Shown: positions 40,501-51,200 of the stretch, in pieces
How the letters are laid out: every line of letters begins with the position of its first letter
How positions within the stretch are numbered: the stretch's first letter is position 1
Origin: Ovis canadensis
Lineage: Eukaryota; Chordata; Mammalia; Artiodactyla; Bovidae
DNA length: 64,000 nt
Assembly: GCF_042477335.2 (NCBI RefSeq)
Contig: NC_091255.1
Span: forward strand, 42,820,501 to 42,884,500
Direction: 5' to 3'
Notes under the pieces: generated by a model
What the model saw: only the letters and a program-made list of their open reading frames with translations
Database searches by the model: none
Told to the model about the DNA's origin: nothing
Position numbers and translations under genes: made by a program

Positions 40501-40624
40501 CCCGCAGGCCTGCTCGCGTGGTCACGCTCTTGGTCCCAGTCCCTCCCACCCGCGCCTTCATTGTGGTTTTTGGAGGCTCGGTTCACCCCTCTAGCAACAT
40601 CCGCAGATTTTCTCTGGAATGAAA

Positions 40625-40646
40625 TGCATCTTGGGTTTCGTAGTCT
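40625..40646. promoter_or_regulatory. ZNF143-like composite site
   Basis: On the minus strand GACTACGAAACCCAAGATGC resembles the composite ACTACAATTCCCAGAATGC element of CpG-island promoters. It lies about 1.3 kb upstream of the ALKBH5 start, at the edge of the CpG island. Function is inferred. Confidence 0.4.
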
Positions 40647-40699
40647 CTCCTTTCTGACCGTTGTGCGCCCGCCCCATTGTCCCTGCGCCCTCTCCACCC

Positions 40700-42860
40700 A
40701 CCGTCTTCGCTTGTCAGGGCCTGAGCTCCGGACCCTGCGACCCGGCAGTCGTGTTTTTGGACTTTTACCTCCGGCTTAGGACCCCGACAAGCTCTGGAGG
40801 CGGGAATGACATCAGTGCCCACACGTGCGGTGGGTACGCGGCTGAGATGCAGTCCCATATCCTGTCCATTAAGCAGAGAGGACCACTCACCTCCATTTGG
40901 GGCCTGTTTCCACGTCCTAAACTGAGGGCCTAACGGTCTCTGCTGTGAAGTGGGGCCTGTAGTGGGGTAACTTGGCAAGGCCAGGACAGCAGGGCCAGTG
41001 GGATGGGAAGGCCTGGACACCTGGGACTCTGGCCCTAACCCCCTTGCGAGCAGCAGCAGGTGTAAGGGAGATGGGACAGGCACGGAGCCTGTAGGGAATG
41101 GCTTCTGGCCCTATTCTGACTCAAGCTGGTGGGCATCGCTTGTAGTAGTGGCAGGAAGGCAGATGCATGTGGTGTGAAGGTGGCCAGTGGGCAAGGCCAG
41201 AGCCAGGGAGCTAGGCTCAGGCTTCAGTCGTGTCTGAGCCATTCTAGGTGAAGGCTTGGGTAGGGCCCCTTTACCTGCATACTGGCAGTGTGGCTGCAAG
41301 GGCTCAGGCCCTTCAGAAGCCCAGCACCCACCTCTCAACCACCCTCCAAGAGGGGGCATTGGACTCTGCTCACACACCTGGTGGCAGGGAGTTCACTACC
41401 TCAGTTGTCAGAAAGTCCTGCCAGAGCCCCCCAGTGCTTCACTCTGGGCAAATGTGGGAGTCACCTCCTCTTCCAGGGCTCCCAGATATCCCTTCTGGGT
41501 GGCTTTCCCATCCTCTGCAGTCAGGGCCCTTCTCTCTCCCATCTGAGCCTCAATGGGAAGGGAGAAGCTCTGGAACAAGACTGCCTGTGTTTGCCTCTAG
41601 GCCAGACCAGTTAGTTGCCCCTTTCATCTCTGGGGTCTTAGTTACCCCAGGAAGACAGGACAAGAGTGTGTCAGGCTTCCACGCCTCCCAGGCGTGTCTC
41701 CTGTTAACACCCCACCCCACCCCACTCCACCTGGGGCTGGGTTCCTTCGGTTCTTGCTGTCCCCACGACCACCTGGAGTTCCTGTCTTCCTGGGTCTGGG
41801 GAATACAGAGTGATCTGACTCTCCTGCCACCCCTGAGTTTTCCCACTGTACCTCTTCGGGTCGTTAGCTCTGACAAGGGGTCAACCTGCTGCTGCTGCCA
41901 CAGAAGCACCAGAAGAGCTGTAAAAACAGGAGCCTCACCCTTAAGGCCCAGATCCTGAAGTTCCAAAGCTCCAGTGTTCTGGTTGTCTGATTCTATGCAA
42001 CAAACCTCTCAAAACTCAGACCTGTCACCACCCAGCACATGAATCTGCAGTGCCCAGGGTTGGGCCCGGAGGCTCCTCCCTGTCCCATGCACTTCAGCTG
42101 AGGCCTCACTCACATGGCCTGCTTGCATGCTACAACCCAAGAGGCCTCTCACCTGGGCAGAGCCACTAACTGAGCGACTGTGAGCAACTCCCAGTGCCTG
42201 GCATTTGCTTGGTACACAGTGGGTGCTTAATAGGTACTGAATGAATAAATAAATCCTTCCTCTGACACTATGGCTCCAGCCGATTATGACCCCACACACC
42301 CCTCCAGTCTTCCTCTCCCAAGCCTAGTGCTCCACTCCCCAACAAGTTCCTCAAAGCACTAGCACTCTCCATCAACATTCATTCAATTATTCTTTCATTC
42401 ACATGACAAATATTTTGTAAGCACCTACTCTGTGTTAGGCATTGTCTTAGGCTTTGAAGGATACAGTAGGGAATAAACACTGTTTTCTCTGTTTAGAATG
42501 TTCATTTTCCTCTCCTCCATCTATTCCTAGCAAACTCCTACTTATCCTTCAAAACCCAACCACAACATCCCATTCTCTGGGAAGCCTTTTCCCAGACTTC
42601 TGCCTCCTCAGCCACTGACATGTGGGACATCCCTCTCTCTCTACCATCTCAAGTCTTGTGTGGCCCATCCCGTGACAAGGACCTGGGGTTGGGACTACCC
42701 AAAGTGGGGGAAGGTTGGGAGACAGGGGCCTGCAGGGAGAGGTAAGGATGGATGTCTCTGCTGACAGCTCTGTTCAGAAGCATAACGGGGCTTCCAACTC
42801 CTGCTGCCTCCCTTAGGCTCATTTTCGAGTCACTCAACAACCGTATTCCAGAAAAGAATA
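40700..42860. other. Intergenic stretch between ALKBH5 and MYO15A
   Basis: Mostly unassigned sequence. An L2-like 3' end phrase (CAGTGCCTGGCATTTGCTTG, then GTGGGTGCTTAATAGGTACT) occurs at about 42,180-42,255. An old-repeat phrase (CAAATATTTTGTAAGCACCT) follows at about 42,405-42,475. Plus-strand open frames, including a 236-codon frame at 41,248-41,958, show no recognisable domain. Confidence 0.5.
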
Positions 42861-42865
42861 CAGAG

Positions 42866-44822
42866 AATTCCAGAAAAACATTTGCTTCATTGACTACACT
42901 AAAGCCTTTGACTGTGTGGATCACAACAAACCGTAGAAAATTCTTCAAGAGATGGCAATACCAGAACACCTTACCTGCCTCCTGAGAAATCTGTATGTAA
43001 GTCAAGAACCAACAGTCAGAACCGGACATGGAACAACGAACTGGTTCCACATTGGGAAAGGAGTATGTCAAGGTTGTATATTGTCACCCTGTTTATTACG
43101 TGCAGAATACGTCATGCAAAATGCTGGGCTGGATGAAGCACAAGCTGGAATCAAGATTGCCGAGAAAAATATCAATAACCTCAGATATGCAGATGACACC
43201 ACCCTTATGGCAGAAAGCAAAGAGGAACCAAAGAGCCTCTTGATGAAAGTGAAAGAGGATAGTGAAAAAGCTGGCTTAAAACTCAACAGTCAGAAAACTA
43301 AGATCATGGCATCAGTCCCATCACTTCATGGCAAATAGATGGGGAAACACTCATCTCAAAGTAATGTCAAAGTAATGTCAAAATTCTCCAAGCTACGCTT
43401 CAACAGTACTTGAACAGAGAACTTCCAGACGTTCAAGCTGGATTTAGAAAAGGCAAAGGAACTAGAGGTCAAATTGCCAACATCTGTTGGATCATCGAAA
43501 AAGCAAGAGTTCCAGAAAAACAACTACTTCTGCTTTATTGACTACGCCAAAGACTCTGACTGTGTGGATCACAACAAACTGGAAAATTCTTCAAGAGATG
43601 GGAATACCAGACCATCTTACCTGCTTCCTGAGAAATCTGTATGCAGGTCAAGAAGCAACAGTTAGAACCAGACATGGTAAAATAGACTGGTTCCAAATTG
43701 GGAAGGGAGTAGGTCAAGGCTGTATATTGTCACTCTGCTTATTTAACTTATATGCAGAGTACATCATGTAAAATGCCGGGCTGGATGAAGCACAAGCTGG
43801 AATCAAGATTGCCAGGAGAAATATCAATAACATCAGATACGCAGTTGACACCAACGTTATGGCAGAAAGCGAAGAACTAAAGAGCCTCTTGATAAAAGTG
43901 AAAGAGGAGAGTGAAAAAGCTGGCTTAAAACTCAACATTCAGAAAACTAAGATCATGGTATCCAGTCCCATCACTTCATGGTAAATAAATGGGGCAATAA
44001 TGGAAACAGTGACAGACTTTATTTTGGGGGGCTCCAACATCACTGCAAATGGTGACTGCAGCCATGAAATTAAAAGATGCTTGCTCCTTGGAAGAAAAGC
44101 TATGACCAACCTAGAAAGTGAAGTGAAGTGAAAGTCACTCAGTCGTGTCTGACTCTTTGTGACCACATGAACTGTATAGTCCATGGGATTCTCCAGGACA
44201 GAATACTGGAGTGGGTAACCTTTCCCTTCCCCAGGGGATCTTCCCAATCCAGGGACTGAACCCAGGTCTCATGCATTGCAGGCGGATTCTTTACCAGCTG
44301 AGCCACAAGGGAAGCCCAAACTAGACAGCATATTAAAAAGCAGACATTACTTCACCAACAAAGATCAGTCTAGTCAAAGGTATGGTTTTTCCAGTAGTCA
44401 TGTATAGATGTGAGAGTTGGACTAGGAAGAAAGCTGAGCACCGAAGAACTGATACTTTTGAACTGTGGTATTGGAGAAGACTCTTGAGAGTCCCTTGGAC
44501 TGCAAGGAGATCCAACCAATCAATCATAAAGGAAATCAGTCCTGAATATTCATTGGAAGGAGTGATGCTGAAGCTGAAACTCTAATCTTTTGGCCACCTG
44601 ATGCAAAAAACTGACTCACTGGAAAAGACCCTGATGCTGAGAAAGACTGAAGTTGGGAGGTGAAGGGGATGACAGAGGATGAGATGGTTGGATGGTATCA
44701 CTGACTCGATGGACATGAGTTTGAGCAAGCTCCGGGAGTTGGTGATGGACAGGGAAGCCTGGCATGCTGCAGTCGATGGGGTCACAGAGTTGATCACAAC
44801 TGAGCGACTGAACAGCAACTAT
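42866..44822 (+). mobile_element. BovB (RTE) LINE, rearranged and 5'-truncated
   Basis: A dead non-LTR retrotransposon in the plus orientation. The first piece (about 42,866-43,350) encodes the reverse transcriptase core, including the conserved YADD box (about 43,187), but is broken by a stop near 42,934. A second piece (about 43,365-44,822) starts further 5' in the element, so about 480 bp of RT sequence is present twice in direct orientation. In the second copy the YADD box reads YAVD and the frame is broken. The element then runs to its 3' end, ending GAGCGACTGAACAGCAAC. A Bov-tA SINE splits it at 44,108-44,318. Direct duplication, nested insertion and stops show it is inactive. Confidence 0.93.
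44108..44318 (-). repeat. Bov-tA SINE nested in BovB
   Basis: The plus strand starts AAGTGAAGTGAAGTGAAAGT and ends CTGAGCCACAAGGGAAGCCC, which is a complete minus-orientation Bov-tA. The BovB sequence before it (AACCTAGA) reappears after it as AAACTAGA, consistent with a target-site duplication with one difference. The BovB text continues directly afterwards (CAGCATATTAAAAAG). Confidence 0.93.
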
Positions 44823-44829
44823 ATGGAGA

Positions 44830-45290
44830 AAAGGCTGCCAGATGAACCTTTTATTTGCACTGAAATGACCAAGAGCCATGAATCCAAGCTCAGCAGCAGT
44901 ACAGAGGGCACCTGGAATGGGGGGGGACAAATGAGGGGCTAGGACAGGGAGATGGAGCAGATTTGAACATCAGACCCCAGGAGAAGTGAAAGCAGATTCA
45001 GTTTGCCTAGGCTTCTGGTGTGGGGCTACCATGCCGCAGCAGGGGTCAGGGCAGGGCCACAGTGGTAGGTGGCAGGAGGGCCCATTGGTTAGTCCCTGGA
45101 AGTTCCTCCTGCTATCTGACCCCAGGTTTGCATGCTGTAACTCCATCCCAACTCTCAGTTGGTCTTCTCAGGTTCCTGGGGACTTGGGCTTCTCCCCCTA
45201 CTGCCTCTTGGTCTCTCCAAAGGTTCTGGCCCAGTAGCTCCTCTGGGACCATATAGCCAGCCTCCTGCCAGCAGGGGCCTGGGGGCTGGG
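44830..45290 (-). other. MYO15A: MYO15A 3' UTR
   Basis: About 450 bases between the TGA at 45,291-45,293 and the candidate poly(A) site. No repeat was recognised inside it. Confidence 0.65.
44850..44855 (-). terminator. MYO15A: MYO15A candidate poly(A) signal
   Basis: AATAAA on the minus strand about 440 bases after the MYO15A stop codon. No nearer copy was seen. It lies only about 30 bases before the end of the BovB element, so the transcript 3' end abuts the retroelement. Confidence 0.65.
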
Positions 45291-48200
45291 TCAGAGTAGT
45301 GTGATCTCGCTGGGGGGCAGCGTGAGCCGCTTCTCGCGAGCACTGAGGAGGTTCTCCACATGCACGGCCACCACCCGACACAGCTCCAGGCCCTGTAGGA
45401 GAGACATGAGTCCACACTGCGCAGCTCTCCCGGGGAGAGACATGGCTAGGAGAGAGGTGGAGGCCAGACTCTCCCTCAACTGGGGTCCCACCCTCGTCCC
45501 CACCTCCTCAGGGCCCCAGGAGAAGCTCTGGCAGCTGGAAAGGAATTCTGCGCTGCAGGCGGGAAGCGGTGAGCCAGGTGGAGACCCACACATTCACCAG
45601 CTCTGCTGCATTGTAACCTGGGTCAGTTACCACACCTCCTTCACTCTCAGCGGCCTTGTCCCTGGGGTCTCGGTTTCCCAGGGCCTGCCTCACAGGGTCG
45701 TGGCGAGGATGACATGAGACTTCAAGACATGTAAATCCTTCACATTTAAAAACTATTAGCCCTGTCAATAAATGAGCTGCCACAGTTACCACCTGGTACC
45801 CACGGCCTAGAATGAACTGGGCCCCAGCCTCAGGGCTCCCATGGGTGGGGGGAAGGGAGTGCTGCAACCAAGTAGAGAAGCCAGAAAGGCTGCCTCTTCC
45901 TCCTTCTCCTCCATCCAGCTACCTCCTAAGCATCCACTACACACTGGGCACTGTGCTATGAACACCGTGTGGACACCGCCCTGCCCTCTTGCGGCTCCCG
46001 TTCTAATGGGGAGAAGGACAACCTCAGAACTAATAACGAAGTGACTTCCAAGCCATATGAGACCTACTGAGGCAGAGAGAGTGAATTATCAGGAGGATCA
46101 GGGCAGGCTTTAAGAAGGAGGTGATGTTTGTGCTGAAACTGGAATAAAGGGAGGGAAGAAGCCCTGTGATGCAGGGGGAGTGTGTCCCAGGCAGAGGGGA
46201 CAGCGAGTGCAATAAGAGGGTGTTCTGGGGCAGGGAGCGGGCAAGGCAGGGTGGGGGAGCTGAGGTCACAGAGGTAAAAAGAGGAGAGGGCAGGGACAAG
46301 AAAGACTGCTGGGTTGGGGCCCAAGCCTGTGAGCATTGGAGGTTGAGGGCAGAGGCCTACTGGCCTCCAAGGGTGACACCAAGGGAGAGAAATAGGAGGC
46401 TGTCTCGCAGAGCAGCTATGAAAGCCTCCCCTGGGGGGAGGGCCCAGCCTTGCACCAGTTAGAGGTCATCCAGGGAAGGGGGCTCCAGAAGGGGCCCAGG
46501 AAGCAACAGACGGGCAGGTCTGAAGAGGTGGGGTCTCTGGCGGAGTCCAGGAAACAGGCTGAGTCCAGGTGAGGCCAGGATCAGTGTGACCTCAGCAGGA
46601 ACAGGACTGGGGGCAGTGGAAAGCAGACTGATCCCCAGTCGCAGGCTCCCCAAGGAGCATGACAAGGGGCCGTGCTCCAGCCTTGACCCTCAGGGGCAGG
46701 GCTAGGGTGGTGGGAGCCACTGTCTCGTGCCCTGGAAAGCAGCCCAACTAATATAGGCCCTGCCTTGGGGTGAGGGAGTTCTGGGCCCACATCTTGAGGG
46801 GTGCAGTGGGCTGGCAAGGACAGACAGGTGGGCCCAGCCCCATTCATCCCCTTCTCTGGACCTCAGCCCCCTCTCCAGCAGGTGAGAACTCTGGTCTGGC
46901 CCTGCCCCGGGGGCTACGAGACATGGACCCGGCTGACCTAGAGGACTTGGCTTTTGAGAAGAACCCTCTCCATCTGTCAAGCCCTGGCCCCACAGTCCAG
47001 CCTCCAAGCTTTAGCCCAGGTGAACTGCCCATGTCCCTGCCCTTCTAGCAACCTTCTATGGCTCCCAAGTGCCCTCGGGAGGAGGCCCAGGTTCTTAGCT
47101 TTATATTCAAGGACCCTTAGGACCTCCCCAGTTTCCCATCGAATACCTCATTCTTCTGCAAACAACCTGGGCCCTCATTTCTAGGATCCCACCATCTAGA
47201 TACCTCTCCAAGACAACCCCGAGACCCACAGGTCTGTGTAGTGTGGGTTTAGCTCTGTCCCCTGCGCTGGACTGGACACTCCCCAGAACTTGGCCAAGCT
47301 GAGGAGAGCCTAGTACACAGAATTTGGGAGTGGGGGGGTGGGGCTGGGCAACTCCCCTGGGGGCCCACCTGCTCCAGCTGCAGCTGCACGGTGTGCTGGG
47401 CAGTGACATCGCCAAGCGCGACCTCCACATAGGGGCAGCTAGAGCCGGCTGTGGGCCGCTGGGTCCGCGTTGACTGGATCTCCTTCAGGGGGAACTTCAC
47501 CATCAGCTCCTGGGGGTGATGGGGAACAGACAGGCTTGGGGATGGGACAGTCTCACTACCGGTACCCCTGTCCTAAAGGACAGATATGCAGGGGGCAAGA
47601 TACCCCGGTTCGAGCACTTGTCCCCCAGTGACCGGCTGTGTGACCCGGAGCAACCAGCTTTACCTCTCTGGACCTCAGCTTCTCACCTGTAACATTACTT
47701 CAACAATGATGCACGTGCGTGCAGCGTGCCAGGCACCACTCTAAGTGCTGGAGCTCCAGGTAATGCCAGTGTGCCCTGACCTTCCTGCCTCTTCACACCC
47801 ACCCCTCTGGCTGGGAGCGTTCTTTCTGGCCCCAGGAGCTAACGCAGAGCTTCCCCGGCTCGCCTCAGGAGAAGCCAGAGTGATGAGAGCCAGCGGCCCC
47901 TTGTGACAGATGGACAGAGCAGACGGATACCCCAGCTTTCCCACCCGCAGAACGGGGCGTCCTCTGAGGCTGGTGCTCCCCACTGGACTGAGTCCCTGTG
48001 CCCACAGTGGGAACCTGGATGCTCACAGGCCCTGCCCTGGCTGTGTCCCCCTGGCTGTGACCTCCTCCTGGTCTCTCTTCCTCGCTCCATTGTTTCCACA
48101 CAAGCCACTTGTCCTGGAGCCCTCGTGTCAAGGTCCACTTCCCGAGGAAGAACTAAGAATGGGGGCAGCAGGTTCCTTTTGTTCTGGATTGCATTGTGTC

Positions 48201-51200
48201 CCCAAATCCTGACCCACCCCCTCAGAACCTGGAGACAGGTCTTTGAAGAGGGGAGTCAGGCTAGGGTGGGCTCCCATCCCACGGGTCCTTATGAGAAGAG
48301 GACCTTGGGATTCATGGACCCCAGATAAAGGGCCTTATGAGGACTCAGCCAGGATGGCCATCTACAAGCAAGGAGGGAGGCCTCAGAGGAGGCTGACCCT
48401 GCCGGCACCTTGATCTTGGCCATCCGGCCTCCAGACTCACAGGAACAGTTTCTTGGCTGAGGCTCTGGCAGAGCCACACAGGCTCTGCAGGTCAGCATAC
48501 TTCCCGTTTGCCTGGACAACAGCCTGCGTCATCCTCCCAGGTGAGGAAGACGGGGGCGGAGCCTCACCCAAGGTCACGCAGGTGTGAGCAGTGGAGCTGG
48601 ACGTCCCTGGGGGCAGGGGTGGGGCGGGGCCGGGCTGAGCCACTCACATGGGTCTCAGTGCTGAGAAAGTTGAGGCCATTCTGGTTGACAGCGAGGATGC
48701 AGGGGGCTGGCACAGCCGCGGTGCTGCAGCTTTGGACCAGGAAGAAGGAGGAGCCGAACATGGGTGAGGCACTGAGGAGGCCTGGGGGTGGTGGTCAGGC
48801 GACAAGGGCTCATCAGTGCATAAGCCCACCCCTCCCCCACAGCCCATCCAGCACAGGAGCCCCCAGCCTGGTGCCCCTCCTGCCAGTGCTGCCGCTCACC
48901 CTGCACCTTCCTCCATCCCCGCTGGGCCCTCTAGCCTAGGTGGGGCTGTGGAAGGCCTTTAGAAACCTGACACCAAAGATGCTTTTGTGCAAAGGAAAAG
49001 GCCTCCTCGCCACCCTCCTCAGCCAGGTCCCCACGACTCCCTCACCAGCCCAACTCCTTCTCACCCAGAAACTGGGCCCGAGCCTGGTGGGGACTGAGCG
49101 CCTGCATCTGCTGCCGGTGCTGACCAAGCAGGTGGAGCCACGTCGAGCTGGCCTCGGTGAGGTACAGCTGGGCTGGGATGTACCCCTGGGCCTCCCGCCT
49201 GGCGGGCAGGGAAAAGCCGGCTGACCATCAGGGCTTCCACCAAACCTCCTGACGGCTGAACGCTGGGGGAGCGCGGACGACAGGGTGGGGACGGGCGATG
49301 GTACAAGTGGGGCTGGGCACACAGCACGCGCTCAGTAACCGCTGGCCAACACCACTGGGCTCCTTGCTTGCTGACAAGGGAACGCAGGCTCTGAGGAGTT
49401 CACCAGCTCACCCAGGGTCATACAGTGACCCCACATGGGTTCATCCTTTGTAGTCCCTGGCCCCTGGGGAGTAGCCCAGGCCAGAGGGGTAAGAAGGAAG
49501 CACAGGGTGGGGGAAACATCAGGGCAGCAAAGCAAACCCCAGCAGTGGTCAGCAGAACAGAGCAGTGGGCTCCAGATGACCCCCAGGACCCTAAACTCCT
49601 ACCTGTCTAGGCCTCCCCTGACCATATGCTGGCGGCCCTAAGGCAGCTCTGGCCTCAGGACATCTGAAAAATGCCAACAAGTACCAGTCTGGGCTGAACA
49701 CTGGGGTAGGGAGGGATGTCAGGGGAACCCCTAAAAGAGTCTCCAGGCTACATCTTTCCTTCTCTGTACTGCTAGGTAAGAGCCTGGCCTCCGGACCCTC
49801 CCTAGGTCTAAATCCTGGTCGCCCCACTCTGGGGAAGCCACATCCCCTCTCTGGGGCTGAGTTTCCTCATCTGCAAGAGGGGACATTAGAGTGCAGTTTG
49901 GGGCATCTGCCAGAGCGATGCGTGCAGATGCGACGCAGACAGTAAGGGTGCCACAACTGTCTCCATCCGGGCCTGGTGACACCTGTATGTGCTTCCTCCA
50001 CTTTCCTTCCATCATAGCATCAGAAGGGTGTGAGTGTTGCACCCTTACAGCGGGACATACCGTCCACACACTGCCTTTCTTACAGTTATTCACAGCAGGG
50101 GCTCTCAAAGTGTGGTCGAGGGCCTGGCAAAGTCACTTCCGTAACAATCTGAGCGGTTATCTGCCTCCCCCTAGTTCTCTCACAAGTGCAGGTGCAGAGG
50201 CCACATGACCTGTGCGGTCACAACAGACTGACCGAGAAGCAGGGACGGGTATCCAGCTGTCAGCTATTAAGCCAGATGGTACAGATTTGCAAAGGGTAAA
50301 CCAGTGCAGCAGCTCTCACTGGAACTCCTGGCAAAATACACTTGTGTTTTCATGACTTATTTATATTAACACATAATGTTACCTTACACTATTTGTATTA
50401 TAATTATCATATGTCCACATTTATCTTAACATTAATATGTAGTGTCCTTGTTTTTCATTAATAAATCAGTATTTTAAGTTTCTGTTTTCATTTTGAATAG
50501 TGTAAATATATCAATAGATACGACCCACAGACACAGCAGCTCTTTGGAGCCCAAGTTTCAAGAGGAAAAAGATGGAGAGTGTGGGGACGACCGAGGTCCC
50601 ATGGCTTTGAGAACATCAGTTTAAAGGCCACCTAACACCCCACAATTTAAGGCATCCTCTGCTGTTGGAGATTGTCAACGCCATCACAGTGGACATTCCT
50701 GTGGCCAACGCTCTCTGCAGGGCCGAGTGTACTTCCTGGGCCACAGTGTATGTGTCCTGAACGCATTTTATCACTTGTTTGCTCTGAGCTATTAATACCA
50801 GTTGGAAGTGACCTGTCCTGCTGGGAGGCAGGGTCCTAGCTGAACAGGCTGGGCTGAGGGGGGGTGGGCAGCTCAGGGGTGGGGCAGGGGTGGGAGGGCG
50901 CTCACGCGCTGGGCAGGTAGAAGTGGTCCTTGGCCCGGTGCTGCAGCGCAGCCAGCTTGGACACCTGCTGAAGCTGCTGTTCGCTGGGCCGGCCAGCCGG
51001 CACGCTGCTGAAAAGGCCCTTCAGGTAGTCAGGCAGCACCTACAGGGGTGGGAAGAATGTAGGCGAGGGGCTGCAGAAGGCCAGGCACACTACCGGGGAG
51101 GTCCAGACACAGATGCTGAGCCGTGCCAGGGTCATGCTTCTGGGGAGGGGGGCACTCACTTTCCTGGGCTTCGGGGAGCAGTGACAGAAGCACCTGGATG

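Noticed and set aside
41248-41958. 236-codon plus-strand open frame between ALKBH5 and MYO15A
   Set aside because: No domain, no promoter signal nearby, and unremarkable composition.
42952-43338. Intact-looking 128-codon reverse transcriptase frame as a possible gene
   Set aside because: It is a fragment of a dead BovB LINE, lacking the endonuclease and both ends of the RT.
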